Assembly: GCA_003635195.1 (NCBI GenBank)
Contig: PYIY01000097.1
Coordinates: 1-53,575, forward strand
Source of the DNA: Candidatus Poribacteria bacterium
Lineage (GTDB): Bacteria > Poribacteria > WGA-4E > WGA-3G
Direction of reading: 5' to 3'
DNA length: 53,575 nt
The position numbers were made by a program, and so were the translations under genes. The notes under the pieces are model-generated. The model did not search any database and was not told the origin of the DNA. It saw only the letters and a program-made list of their open reading frames with translations. Positions 6,561-15,707 of the stretch are shown piece by piece. The first letter of the stretch is position 1; each line of letters opens with the position of its first letter.

Positions 6561-8100
6561 ACGGGGTCTGCTACTCATAGCGACTATCTTTCTGTTATTC
6601 GCGTATTTTCTCGGTCAAAAAAACACATCGTCAGATCCACTTAACCTGAGACCCGAAGTTGGAACGCGCGGCATCGGATTAGGTGGAGCATTTATCAGCG
6701 GTGCAGATGACGCAACAAGCCCCCTCTGGAACCCAGCGGGGCTTGCTGCGCTGCAGCGTGGCAATCTTATCTACGACCTGTCTCAAGGCGCCGTTTCCCT
6801 CGCTTATCCCATCAAATCTATCGGTACATTCGGCATAAATTTCCTCGACTTAAATCGCGGCGATCGGTTTCTGATAGATCACGTTGCAAACCCGATTGGT
6901 AGTTTTGAACTTGGGAACAATCAGGCACTTCTCTCTTATGCAAGGAAATTCGGGCCTCTGCAACTCGGTGCCAGTACAGGGTACAGCCGGGCCCCTTATT
7001 ACGGTAGCCTCTGGGCACAAAATTATGATGTGGGTGTATTGACGGCACCTAATGATCACTTTGCTATCGGAATTCGGTTACGCGATATTTCTGGCGTTAC
7101 CATTCGGCACAGAAACGGACAAGTTCTACAAACCTTCGACCAACAACTTGCCCTCGGTGCTGTCCTTAAACCACATCCAATTATTCGATGGCACAACCGG
7201 TTAGATATTACATCCCCAAGCCTTGGGACAAGTTTAGAAATCGGGAGCGAAACAATTGCCGCCCGTGTCGGATCAACATTTGCCTTCAGCGACAAGGCAC
7301 CATCTCAATCATGGAGCCTCGGATTTTCACTTAACCAACTGGGAAAACAGCTCCATTACACCTACCTCAACCAAGAAAACCTTGAGCACAGACATCTTGT
7401 TTCAATAGGCATGTCTTTTGGTGGAACGCAACCTACCTCACAGAAGTCAGACGTGGTCGCTTTAAGTGCACCACAAGCACCAATAGCCGAATCAACAACT
7501 GAAACACAACAACCGAAACCGCGGATTGAATCAACACAGCAAGAACCGAACGCACCACCCGCTTACACATCACAAGCACCAATATCCAAATCGGCAACTG
7601 AAACAGCAACAATAGAACAACCAAATTCCACATACAAGGCCGTCCAAATAGCAAAGCAATACGATATTGATGTAGCACTCATACTTGCCATTATTCACGC
7701 CGAATCCAATTTTAATCCGATCGCTGTGTCTAAGAACGGCGCAGGCGGATTGATGCAGATGATGCCTGAAACTGCCGGTGAGCTTGGACTTACAGTACCG
7801 AAGTATCAGGATAAACGGAAGCCGAAACTTGATTCACACATAGACGAACGATTTGATCCACACAAAAACTTGCACGCCGGTTTAACTTATTTTAAGATGC
7901 TTTTAGAAAAATATAGAGGGAATCTGACCTTGGCACTCGGTGCTTATAACGTCGGCCCCGGTAAGGTGAAGGTAGCTGGTCCCCTTATCAGCAGCGGGAA
8001 AAAATATGCTAATAGAGTGCTTAGCCGTTCCCAACACTATCGTGACAACTCAGCGCAAATGGAAACTGATCTCAAGCGGTTAGAAGCACTCCTGAAGTAA
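6526..8100 (+). CDS. PorV-like outer-membrane barrel fused to SLT lytic transglycosylase
   Basis: A 524-residue two-domain envelope protein. After a basic N-terminus and hydrophobic segment (residues 14-30), residues 45-310 have the PorV/UPF0164 look: RGIGLGGAFISGADDATS, then WNPAGLA, then alternating beta strands. A Pro/Thr/Gln linker (about 315-365) leads to a family 1 SLT domain (about 370-500) with catalytic Glu393 in HAESNFNP, GLMQMMPET and ALGAYNVGPG. GTG6526, with AAAGG upstream, gives the only signal-peptide-like N-terminus; the frame reaches back to 6454. It follows the M23 gene with a 35-bp overlap, suggesting joint wall remodelling. Confidence 0.8.
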   Translation: MKNQLSTLPYRKRGLLLIATIFLLFAYFLGQKNTSSDPLNLRPEVGTRGIGLGGAFISGADDATSPLWNPAGLAALQRGNLIYDLSQGAVSLAYPIKSIGTFGINFLDLNRGDRFLIDHVANPIGSFELGNNQALLSYARKFGPLQLGASTGYSRAPYYGSLWAQNYDVGVLTAPNDHFAIGIRLRDISGVTIRHRNGQVLQTFDQQLALGAVLKPHPIIRWHNRLDITSPSLGTSLEIGSETIAARVGSTFAFSDKAPSQSWSLGFSLNQLGKQLHYTYLNQENLEHRHLVSIGMSFGGTQPTSQKSDVVALSAPQAPIAESTTETQQPKPRIESTQQEPNAPPAYTSQAPISKSATETATIEQPNSTYKAVQIAKQYDIDVALILAIIHAESNFNPIAVSKNGAGGLMQMMPETAGELGLTVPKYQDKRKPKLDSHIDERFDPHKNLHAGLTYFKMLLEKYRGNLTLALGAYNVGPGKVKVAGPLISSGKKYANRVLSRSQHYRDNSAQMETDLKRLEALLK

Positions 8101-8151
8101 AAAAGAGGACGCGCTTCCAAAACGCATCTATGACGACTGCAAGGGGGGAAC

Positions 8152-9408
8152 ATGGATAAAATTAGATTGGCAATCGTAGGATGTGGTGGGATGGGACACC
8201 GGCACATGTATGGGTTAGCAGAACTCCATCGGGTAGGGTGGACACAATTTGACCTTGTCGGGGCATGCGACCCAGTTCTTGCCAATGCCGAGTCACTCGC
8301 TACACAAGCAGAAGAACGCTTTGGTGAAAAACCCACTGTCGTTGGAAGTCTGGAAGAGCTCGCTGAAGTTGGTGTCGATGCTGTGGATGTGACAACCACG
8401 CCACCGTATCACCACACCGTTGCTATTGAAACGCTCGAACGCGGTTGGCATACCATGGTCGAAAAACCGATGGGGCTAACCGTTCGGGCGTGCAACCTTA
8501 TTCGGCGTGCCGCTGATGCATCTGACGCAATCCTCAGTGTTGCAGAGAACTATCGGCGCGATCCAATGAACCGGCTTGCAAAAGCACTGCTTGAGGCAGA
8601 AGTTATCGGCACACCGCGCTTTCTCATCCATCATGCAATCGGTGGAACAAACCGCATGCTTATCTCCGTTTGGCGACATCAGAAAGACCAGAGCGGTGTA
8701 CTGCTTGATGTCGGCGTTCACTATGCTGACATAATGGAGTATCTACTCGGTGAAATTGAGACTGTTTACGCGCAAACCCGTCTTCATGAACCGATCCGAC
8801 ATAACTCTGCCGCAGTGACCGGTGAATCTGGATCTAACCCCGCCGGTGTCTACACCAAATGGCAGCGCGAGATGCCAGCTGAATTTGAGGCAACAGCGGA
8901 GGATGCCGCTTATGCAACGCTGACTTTCAAAAACGGTGCTGTCGCGCAATATATTGAGGATCACGGAGCGTGGGGACAAGGCAGCTGGCTCCGCAAAATT
9001 CACGGTTCCCGAGGTTCTATGACGCTCCCTGGCGACCGAGGTGGCGGAATTATTACCCTCAACATTGACGGACAGGAAACGATTAACGACCAACGGATTT
9101 TGGACCTCGTCCCAGACTTTCACTTAGATGCTGTCACGACAGACCTTTTCGGCGGCGATCGATTGTGGAAATACTCATTTACACAAGGTGACGCGAAAAA
9201 TATCGCCATGGAATATGGTGAATTTGCTGAAGTTATTGCCGGAAACCGAGAAGTTGAAGTCGATGGTTATCAAGGCACACGTTCCGTCGCGCTCTCCTAC
9301 GCAATCCTTGAGTCCGGGGCAACGGGGCAAATCGTTCAGATGGATCAGATGCTTGATGAATCCATTAATACCTATCAACGCGAGATTGACGAAGGATTGG
9401 GCATCTGA
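8152..9408 (+). CDS. Gfo/Idh/MocA family NAD(P)-dependent oxidoreductase
   Basis: Cytoplasmic dehydrogenase of 418 residues acting on a sugar, inositol or uronate derivative; the substrate is not predictable. The Rossmann motif VGCGGMGHRH is at residues 9-18 and the family signature EKPMG at 104-108. The C-terminal substrate domain contains DVGVHYAD. A strong AAGGGGGG precedes ATG8152. A paralogous dehydrogenase gene follows after 17 nt, so the two form an operon. It is longer than the 330-380 residues usual for the family, with an insertion around residues 220-250. Confidence 0.88.
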   Translation: MDKIRLAIVGCGGMGHRHMYGLAELHRVGWTQFDLVGACDPVLANAESLATQAEERFGEKPTVVGSLEELAEVGVDAVDVTTTPPYHHTVAIETLERGWHTMVEKPMGLTVRACNLIRRAADASDAILSVAENYRRDPMNRLAKALLEAEVIGTPRFLIHHAIGGTNRMLISVWRHQKDQSGVLLDVGVHYADIMEYLLGEIETVYAQTRLHEPIRHNSAAVTGESGSNPAGVYTKWQREMPAEFEATAEDAAYATLTFKNGAVAQYIEDHGAWGQGSWLRKIHGSRGSMTLPGDRGGGIITLNIDGQETINDQRILDLVPDFHLDAVTTDLFGGDRLWKYSFTQGDAKNIAMEYGEFAEVIAGNREVEVDGYQGTRSVALSYAILESGATGQIVQMDQMLDESINTYQREIDEGLGI

Positions 9409-9425
9409 TTTTAAAGGAACCAGTG

Positions 9426-10490
9426 ATGGCAGGCACGCAAGAATTCGGCATCGGTCTAATCGGGTTGGGTATCGGGCAGCAGCACCTGCTCGGCTACCAA
9501 CGCCGAGGGTTGCGTGTCGCTGCAATCTGTGACAAAGACGCAACACGCCTTAATGAAGTCGGCAACACGTTCGGTATTGATAAAAGATACACGCGTATCA
9601 CTGACCTGATCGCTGATGCCGATGTTGATGTCGTGGATATGGCGGTGCAACCGTGGATCCGTTCCCCTATTGTTAAAGCTGCTGCCGAAGCCGGTAAACA
9701 CATCCTCTGCCAAAAACCGTTCTCTATGTCAATGCAACAAGCCGTTGAAATGGTCAACATCTGTGAGCAACACAGCGTGCAGTTGATGGTGAACCAAAAC
9801 TCCTGCTTTGTTCCCGGTTTCCTCGCCATTGAACCTTACATCAACGCTGAACACCTCGGCGAAATCTACCATGTCTCCATAACCTGCAACGGATTTTACA
9901 CCGAATTCCCTGAACGCCATTTAATCCCTGCGATGCAAGTACATCATATTGGGCTTGTCTATAAATGGTTCGGCGAGTATGAAAGCGTTTACTGTCAAGC
10001 ACACGGACACAACCGCTCGATTGCGGAAGGCGAAACCGTGTCGACCGCGCTTTTTAAAAGTCGGAGCAGTGTCCAGGGCTTGCTTTCGTGTAACTGGGCA
10101 TTCCTTGCCAATTCCGGACGCAACTTGCAACATCCGCACGAAGAAATCCGCATCCAAGGCACAAAAGGCGCAATCTACGGGAACAGTGATGATATGACGG
10201 TTCACCTCACGGAACCAGAAACTCGCGAGATAAAACCGCTAATAGAAGGGACATGGTTTCCAGATGCTTTTGGGAACGTGATGGCGCACTTCTTGGAGTG
10301 CTTGCAAACGGGTGAAAAACCGATCACGGATGGGCGCAGCAACTTGCACGTTGTCCAGACGATATTTGCCATGCATCAGTCCGCGAGGTCAGGAAAGGTT
10401 GTCCTTATTGACGATATTTCATTAAATGGCGATTATGATCTGAGTCCACATCCTGTTCACAGCGCGGATGATACAAGTATTTTGCAGTGA
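9426..10490 (+). CDS. Gfo/Idh/MocA family oxidoreductase
   Basis: Second member of the dehydrogenase pair, 354 residues. The nucleotide-binding loop LIGLGIGQQH is near residues 11-20 and the catalytic-lysine motif CQKPFS has Lys97. The C-terminal domain carries VHHIGLVYKWFG. ATG9426, spaced about 8 nt from AAAGGAA, is preferred to an adjacent GTG at 9423. Co-transcribed with the preceding paralogue; the two may form a hetero-oligomer or act on consecutive intermediates. Confidence 0.87.
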   Translation: MAGTQEFGIGLIGLGIGQQHLLGYQRRGLRVAAICDKDATRLNEVGNTFGIDKRYTRITDLIADADVDVVDMAVQPWIRSPIVKAAAEAGKHILCQKPFSMSMQQAVEMVNICEQHSVQLMVNQNSCFVPGFLAIEPYINAEHLGEIYHVSITCNGFYTEFPERHLIPAMQVHHIGLVYKWFGEYESVYCQAHGHNRSIAEGETVSTALFKSRSSVQGLLSCNWAFLANSGRNLQHPHEEIRIQGTKGAIYGNSDDMTVHLTEPETREIKPLIEGTWFPDAFGNVMAHFLECLQTGEKPITDGRSNLHVVQTIFAMHQSARSGKVVLIDDISLNGDYDLSPHPVHSADDTSILQ

Positions 10491-10536
10491 CGGGTCCCCA
10501 CCTTGTAGATAAATATGGATTAATAACACTCAAGAG

Positions 10537-10545
10537 TGATATAAT
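10537..10545 (+). promoter_or_regulatory. extended -10 promoter for the toxin-antitoxin pair
   Basis: TG-A-TATAAT is a perfect extended -10 element. No good -35 hexamer stands at the right distance, which extended -10 promoters tolerate. Transcription would start near 10552, just before the Shine-Dalgarno of the antitoxin at 10553-10559. Confidence 0.55.
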
Positions 10546-10565
10546 GTCAGATGGAGGAACTGGAA

Positions 10566-10823
10566 ATGGACTACACGGACATTATTACCATTGAACCCGG
10601 TAAACGCGGCGGAAAGCCGTGTATTCGGGGAATGCGAATCACAGTTTACGAGGTGCTGGAGTACCTCGCCTCAGGCATGACAACCGCAGAAATTCTTGAC
10701 GATTTCCCATATTTAACTGAAACAGACATTCGGGCATGCTTGGCATACGCGGCAGACAGAGAAAAAGCACAGATGGTTATCTACGCGAATGAAACTCCTA
10801 TTCGATCAGAACCTGTCCCCTAA
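10566..10823 (+). CDS. DUF433 antitoxin
   Basis: An 85-residue member of the DUF433 (VapB45-type) family, usually the antitoxin partner of PIN-like toxins. Family hallmarks are GKRGGKPCIRGMRITVYEVL followed by GMTTAEILDDFPYLTETDIRACLAYA, a winged or ribbon-type HTH module expected to bind the module's own promoter. ATG10566 is chosen because GGAGGAA (10553-10559) is 6 nt upstream; an ATG at 10551 lies on top of the predicted transcription start. Its last 35 bp overlap the toxin gene. Confidence 0.85.
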   Translation: MDYTDIITIEPGKRGGKPCIRGMRITVYEVLEYLASGMTTAEILDDFPYLTETDIRACLAYAADREKAQMVIYANETPIRSEPVP

Positions 10824-11121
10824 ACTCGTTAATCAACTATCAGACCTCTTCCCTCATTCCATTCATGTCCAAGATGCCGGATTAGATACGGCAGAGGATA
10901 CCGAGGTCTGGGATTACGCCCATACCAAAGGGTATCTCGTCGTGTCAAAAGATGCAGACTTCGGCGAGAGAAGTGCTATTCACGGACATTCACCAAAAGT
11001 AATTTGGCTCAAACGCGGAAATTGCCCAACGAGTACTGTCGAAGGCATATTGAGAAATCATTACTCAGATATCCAAACCTTCGTAAGAGATGTAAATCAG
11101 GGATTACTTGTACTACTATAG
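10789..11121 (+). CDS. DUF5615 PIN-like toxin
   Basis: A 110-residue putative ribonuclease of the Mut7-C/DUF5615 PIN-like group. Acidic residues sit in the expected places: FDQNLSPKL at the N-terminus, HVQDAGLDTAEDTEVWDYA in the middle, and VSKDADFGERS as the central metal-binding motif. It starts inside the antitoxin frame, the usual layout of such pairs, which ties its translation to that of the antitoxin. RNA target unknown. Confidence 0.85.
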   Translation: MKLLFDQNLSPKLVNQLSDLFPHSIHVQDAGLDTAEDTEVWDYAHTKGYLVVSKDADFGERSAIHGHSPKVIWLKRGNCPTSTVEGILRNHYSDIQTFVRDVNQGLLVLL

Positions 11122-11186
11122 CCTTATCAATTCTCTATATTCTTGATGCCCGACTCACTATATAATGTGAGTTTGCTAAAAAGGCT
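11119..11186. terminator. possible bidirectional terminator between convergent genes
   Basis: ACTCAC/GTGAGT (11153-11158/11167-11172) forms a hairpin nested inside AGCCTT/AAGGCT (11119-11124/11181-11186). There is only a short T run. It sits between the plus-strand toxin and the minus-strand enolase-family gene. Confidence 0.35.
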
Positions 11187-11200
11187 TCGTTTTTGCACAT

Positions 11201-12388
11201 TTACCAATCACCTCTTCGATTATCCCAGAGATGCGCCTTGATCACCTCCTCATTCAGTTCAGTGCCCCATCCTGGACGCGTCGGGGTTTTCATGTAGCCA
11301 TCCGTAATTTCTGGGATGTGTGTCGTCAAATCGTCTTTCCACGGAACATCATCAATATCAATCTCCATGATTCGCACGTTAGGCAGAACAGCACAGAGGC
11401 TCGCGCTCATATAGGTAGCGAGGTGACTGTAGTAGTTATGAGGGGCAACATTGAGCTGGAACACATCCGCCAAATCCCCGATCTTCTTTGAGGGTGCGAA
11501 CCCGTTCCACGGCACATCTATCATAAACACATCGGCAGCACGGCACTCAAAATAGGGTAGATATTCGCGCATGTAATAGAGGTTTTCGCCGGTGCATATC
11601 TTCGTCGTCGTGGAATCCTTGATTTGACGGAGTGCCTCATGATCGTACATATCAATCTCCAACCATAGCATGTCGAACGGCTCCAGCACTTTGGCAATAC
11701 GCATGCACGCCTCCGGTTTAAAATTGAAGTTCAGATCAAGGTTGATACCGACATCGGGACCAACTGCCTCTCTAAAGGTACCGATTAAGGTTTCAATGTG
11801 CCGTAGGAGTTGAGGCGTTACGTTTCCGTCAGTGGTGCCAGAGCTACCGCCGAAGCCTGGAAAATAGACAGCAGCTGGGTCGCCGGGGAAAACAATGTTG
11901 GTTTTAAGGGCGGTGAATCCCTTTTCGACGACTTCACGTCCTAACGCGGCGATGTCATCCATCGTTTTTAAGGGCGGGACACCTATAAGTTCAAAGTTGC
12001 GTGCCCGAGAACTCCCACAATGCGACCAATAGACGCGCACGTCGTCGCGTGTCGGTCCCCCGAACAACTCCACAACGGAAATCCCTAACGCCTTCGCTTT
12101 AATATCTACCAAGGCACACTCAATACCGGCAATGGCTTTGGCAGCAATGCCACCGGGGCTTTGCCGAGAACCGCGAATCATGTCCCAAAACCGCATCTCA
12201 TAAGCGCGCGGATCTTTCCCAATCAGCAGAGGCGTAAGGTCTTTGATAGTTCCTGCCACGCCATTCGGGTTTCTACCGTCACTGCATTCACCGTAACCGG
12301 TAATACCTTCATCGGTTTCCACCTTCGTAAAAATCCAAGGTCGCCACCCAGCATCCACAATAAATGTTTCAATGTTCGTTATTTTCAT
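11201..12388 (-). CDS. mandelate racemase/muconate lactonizing enzyme family dehydratase
   Basis: Cytoplasmic enolase-superfamily enzyme, 395 residues, likely a sugar-acid dehydratase or epimerase. The N-terminal capping domain contains GYGECSDG. The barrel supplies the metal ligands Asp218 (NLDLN), Glu244 (WLEID) and Glu268 (CTGENL), with His312 region APHNYY as a candidate base. The frame opens 41 codons upstream, but ATG12388 with AAGGAAAT gives the standard MKITNIETF start. It begins 10 nt after the stop of a Gfo/Idh/MocA gene, so the two form one operon and probably one pathway. Confidence 0.86.
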   Translation of the reverse strand: MKITNIETFIVDAGWRPWIFTKVETDEGITGYGECSDGRNPNGVAGTIKDLTPLLIGKDPRAYEMRFWDMIRGSRQSPGGIAAKAIAGIECALVDIKAKALGISVVELFGGPTRDDVRVYWSHCGSSRARNFELIGVPPLKTMDDIAALGREVVEKGFTALKTNIVFPGDPAAVYFPGFGGSSGTTDGNVTPQLLRHIETLIGTFREAVGPDVGINLDLNFNFKPEACMRIAKVLEPFDMLWLEIDMYDHEALRQIKDSTTTKICTGENLYYMREYLPYFECRAADVFMIDVPWNGFAPSKKIGDLADVFQLNVAPHNYYSHLATYMSASLCAVLPNVRIMEIDIDDVPWKDDLTTHIPEITDGYMKTPTRPGWGTELNEEVIKAHLWDNRRGDW

Positions 12389-12398
12389 AGCAATTTCC

Positions 12399-13400
12399 TT
12401 ACAGTTTAACAACCTCTTTCTGCCGATCTGATTCAAGAAGTGCGTCACAGACGCGCATTGTGTTGACAGCAACATCGGGCCACTCTGCCTCAAGATTCCC
12501 AGATTGCACAATCCGAGAGAAACACTCTATCATCGTAACTTCTTGGATACATCCGTCAACGGTATTTCGTTCATTCTCATCCGAACCGTGAACCCAAAAC
12601 CGAGCAGCATCTTCGGAGATCGGGACGGTGAAATCATCACAGACAACCGAGGCGCGCGTGCCTGCTACCTCGAACCATTTTCGGAGTCCTGTGTCAAATC
12701 CACAATCCAAAGTGGCAATGCGTTCATCGTCAAACCAGAGGATACCAGCGAGATTGAAATCGACACCCACCTTATAGCGCGCCGTTGCAAAAACCTGTGT
12801 CGGCATCCGTTCAAATGCCCAGAGAATTGCTCGGACACAATAGTATCCTAAATCGCCGAGGCTTCCACCCGCGAATTCCTTCATCGCACGGATATTCCCA
12901 ACAGGGATTATGTCCCAATTGAATGTGAACGCCGCTGTCACTCGGCGAAGTTTTCCGAGCGTGCCGTCTGTTATTTTCTGCTTCATTGCCGCTGTGCGAT
13001 CATGGTGCACCCACATGACACCGTCCATCAGTTGCACACCGTTTTGACGACACGCGTCTGCCATAGCGATCGCCTCAGCAGCATTTGCGGCAAGCGGTTT
13101 CTCGCAGAGGACGTGCTTACCGTGTTCCGCGGCTTTGATTGTCCATTCAGCGTGGAGTGACGGGGGTAAAGGGATGTAGATGGCATCTATCGAATTGTCG
13201 GCGAGGAGTGCGTTGTAGGTGCCGTAAGCCGTGGGGACATTGTGGTTTTCTGCCCATGTTGCAGCGCGTTCTTTTGTCCGACTCGCAACCGCAATTAAAT
13301 CAGCGTTCTCGGCAAGGTGAATCGCGCGGGCAACCTTCGTGGCAATATTTGCAGTGCTGAGGATGCCCCAGCGGACAGGTTGTTTGGTTTCAGTTGTCAT
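12399..13400 (-). CDS. Gfo/Idh/MocA family oxidoreductase (dihydrodiol dehydrogenase-like)
   Basis: A 333-residue NAD(P)-dependent dehydrogenase. WGILSTANIATKVA (residues 11-24) is the form of the nucleotide loop seen in dimeric dihydrodiol or D-xylose dehydrogenase-like members. The catalytic EKP motif is at 100-102, followed by GVMWVHH. ATG13400 is preferred over an upstream in-frame ATG at 13463 because GGAGC lies just ahead and the product then has the typical length. First gene of a two-gene operon with the enolase-superfamily enzyme. Confidence 0.87.
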   Translation of the reverse strand: MTTETKQPVRWGILSTANIATKVARAIHLAENADLIAVASRTKERAATWAENHNVPTAYGTYNALLADNSIDAIYIPLPPSLHAEWTIKAAEHGKHVLCEKPLAANAAEAIAMADACRQNGVQLMDGVMWVHHDRTAAMKQKITDGTLGKLRRVTAAFTFNWDIIPVGNIRAMKEFAGGSLGDLGYYCVRAILWAFERMPTQVFATARYKVGVDFNLAGILWFDDERIATLDCGFDTGLRKWFEVAGTRASVVCDDFTVPISEDAARFWVHGSDENERNTVDGCIQEVTMIECFSRIVQSGNLEAEWPDVAVNTMRVCDALLESDRQKEVVKL

Positions 13401-13513
13401 GTTGCTCCATCTCATGTGAGGTTGTTTGTGCTTGCCCGTTAGATTTATCATAGTGTAGCGCATAACGGAAAATAGATCAAGGGCATAGGAGTCCGCATCG
13501 AATCAATTTTGAC

Positions 13514-13541
13514 TTGATTTTCAGCGCGAAAATGATATAAT
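13514..13541 (+). promoter_or_regulatory. sigma70-type promoter for the binding-protein gene
   Basis: TTGATT (13514-13519) and a perfect TATAAT (13536-13541) are 16 bp apart. A TTGACT five bases upstream would give a 21-bp spacer and is less likely. The 5' leader would be about 73 nt. Confidence 0.6.
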
Positions 13542-13620
13542 AAAGACATTGAAACAATAAGCACTTCTCGTGCTATCAACAGACCGAAGCGTACATTTTG
13601 TGCGCCATCAAGGGAGTTTT

Positions 13621-14784
13621 ATGAATACTAAGAAATTCATGTTATTCGCGTCTCTATTCACGATTATCGTGTTAATTGTCGGATTTTCCGCGTGTGATCG
13701 AGTTTCCCAAATTATCGAACCTGACGCGCCTCAGATGACAGAACCAAGCGGAGAAATTTCGATCGGTGTTGTCTTACCTTTAACAGGACGACACGCTGAC
13801 TCGTCTGGTAAACCGATACGGCAAGCCTTTGAATTGGCACTCAATGAGATTAACACTGCACAACCGAGTGGTGCGAAGTTCAAATTTATCATTAAAGACG
13901 ACCAAAGCACAGTAGAAGGGGCAATTGCGGCCTTTAATGCATTGATTCAAGAGGGTGTATCTGTTATCCTCGGACCTGTGACATCCAGTCAAACTGAGGT
14001 AACTTTTCCCATAGCAGAAAAAAATCAAGTTGTAGCGATTAGTCCAACATCCTCTGCCCGCGGGCTCAGTGCGCTTGGTGATTATGTTTTTCGCGTCGCG
14101 CTGACGACAGATAAACTTATTCCGCCTGGCATTGAAGTCACACAGCCAAAACTCGGTTATCAACGCGCCGCGACAATGTATGATGAAATCGATCTTTTCT
14201 CCACCGACGGGGACGCGTCTGTACGGGAAGTCCTTGCTGCAAAAGGGGTTAAGGTGATAACCACCGAAACGTTCCAAGGTGGGGATACCAAGTTTTCTGA
14301 ACAATTAACCCGAATCCAGACCCTGAATCCCGATGTTATCTTTGTTTCATCTTTACCACCAGAAAAGCCTGGAATACTAACGCAAGCCCATCAACTCGGT
14401 ATAACTGCCCCCTTTATCGTGCGGACGTTAACTGCAGTAGAGGTGCAAGCCGTAGGTGCAGCTGCCGAGGGTGCGATAACTTTTGTAGGGTGGGGTGCTG
14501 CCCTTGACACACCAGGAAATCAGGCCTTTGTGGAAAATTATGATATCAAATTTGGCATGAAACCGCACAACTTCGCCGCGCGTGCGTATGCGACCCTGCA
14601 TATTCTGGCGGAAGCAATCGCGAATGCCCCATCAACCGATGCTGCAGCGATTCGGGACGCGCTGGCAAACATCAAGAATCTCGACACAATTTTGGGTACG
14701 TTCTCGTTTAACGCCGACGGGGACGCGGTTTACGACGCGAAGGTCTTGATTGTCAAGGATGGCGAATTGGTGCCCTTTGAGTAA
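13621..14784 (+). CDS. LivK-type ABC transporter substrate-binding lipoprotein
   Basis: Periplasmic type 1 binding protein of 387 residues for branched-chain amino acids or similar ligands. The N-terminus MNTKKF plus a hydrophobic stretch ends at FSAC, with Cys25 as lipid anchor. The mature part begins with ISIGVVLPLTGRHADSSGKP, typical of the Leu/Ile/Val-binding family, and holds GPVTSSQTEV and SPTSSARGLS in the ligand cleft. AGGGAG precedes ATG13621; the open frame reaches back to 13570. No permease or ATPase genes are nearby, so it is an orphan binding protein. Confidence 0.85.
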   Translation: MNTKKFMLFASLFTIIVLIVGFSACDRVSQIIEPDAPQMTEPSGEISIGVVLPLTGRHADSSGKPIRQAFELALNEINTAQPSGAKFKFIIKDDQSTVEGAIAAFNALIQEGVSVILGPVTSSQTEVTFPIAEKNQVVAISPTSSARGLSALGDYVFRVALTTDKLIPPGIEVTQPKLGYQRAATMYDEIDLFSTDGDASVREVLAAKGVKVITTETFQGGDTKFSEQLTRIQTLNPDVIFVSSLPPEKPGILTQAHQLGITAPFIVRTLTAVEVQAVGAAAEGAITFVGWGAALDTPGNQAFVENYDIKFGMKPHNFAARAYATLHILAEAIANAPSTDAAAIRDALANIKNLDTILGTFSFNADGDAVYDAKVLIVKDGELVPFE

Positions 14785-14840
14785 TCCTTGGCTGACTGTA
14801 TTGAGACGGGCTGCCTTGACAGGTATCAAGATATTAAAAG

Positions 14841-15707
14841 GTGGAAGGTTTGGAGAATCTATTAGGTCAGTTTTACACTAAATCAGAGGTCGCCGGAGCC
14901 TGTTGGGAGCATTTCACAAACACGCTCTCGACGCTAAATCGGAACTTCAGCGACCTCTTTTTTGTCGAACCTGCTGCGGGCACCGGTGCGTTCTACAAAC
15001 TCTTACCCTCGAAAAAACGACTCGGCATCGATCTCGTGCCGAAATGTAAGGATGTGAAATCCCAAGATTTTTTTAACGTCACCGGTTTTCCATCCGCACC
15101 CAGAGATACTGCTATCATCAGTAATCCACCGTTCGGCAAACGCGGAAAGTTAGCGATAGCCTTCTTCAATCATGCTGCCGGTTTGGCAGACATCGTCGCG
15201 TTTATTGTGCCTGTTAATTTCCGCAAATTTACAACGCACAAACAACTTGATCCGAGCATGCGCTTCATCAGCAAATTGCCGCTGCCAAGGGATGCGTTCT
15301 ACCTTCACACAGGTAAGTCGTACTCGGTCAATACGGAGTTTCAAATATGGACCCGTTTGGCGAGCCCCCATCCAGATATGCGGCAATATAAACCCTTACC
15401 TATTCGACATAAAGATTTTCAGATATGGCAGTATAACAACACCCCTGACGCTCTAAAAGTCTTCCAGAACCCTTTCGATTTTGCTGTGCCGTGTCAAGGC
15501 TGGCAAGACTATTCCCGTAGAGAGACAGATGAAAAGCAGTGTGAACGGAGTAAGCAGTGGATACTTTTAAAAGCGAAAAATTCTACTGTCTTAGAGCGTT
15601 TGATGGAGATTGATTACGAGCGTCTGGCACAGGAATGTGCTACTGCTGTTCCGGGTTTTCGGAAAGGTGACCTCGTGAAGGTGTATACGGAATACTATGG
15701 AAAATAG
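14841..15707 (+). CDS. solitary adenine-specific DNA methyltransferase
   Basis: A 288-residue SAM-dependent methyltransferase. QFYTKSEVA near the N-terminus, the SAM loop EPAAGTGAF (43-51) and the catalytic NPPF (95-98) are the ordered motifs of N6-adenine enzymes. No target-recognition domain of typical size and no restriction gene are present. GTG14841 is the assumed start; the Shine-Dalgarno is poor and TTG14850 is an alternative. A second, broken methyltransferase begins inside its last codons, so the gene was once part of a two-gene modification cassette. Confidence 0.8.
   Translation: MEGLENLLGQFYTKSEVAGACWEHFTNTLSTLNRNFSDLFFVEPAAGTGAFYKLLPSKKRLGIDLVPKCKDVKSQDFFNVTGFPSAPRDTAIISNPPFGKRGKLAIAFFNHAAGLADIVAFIVPVNFRKFTTHKQLDPSMRFISKLPLPRDAFYLHTGKSYSVNTEFQIWTRLASPHPDMRQYKPLPIRHKDFQIWQYNNTPDALKVFQNPFDFAVPCQGWQDYSRRETDEKQCERSKQWILLKAKNSTVLERLMEIDYERLAQECATAVPGFRKGDLVKVYTEYYGK

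Noticed and set aside
13780..14304. 174-codon minus-strand frame inside the binding-protein gene
   Set aside because: Antisense to a clear periplasmic binding protein; composition mirrors that gene's codons.
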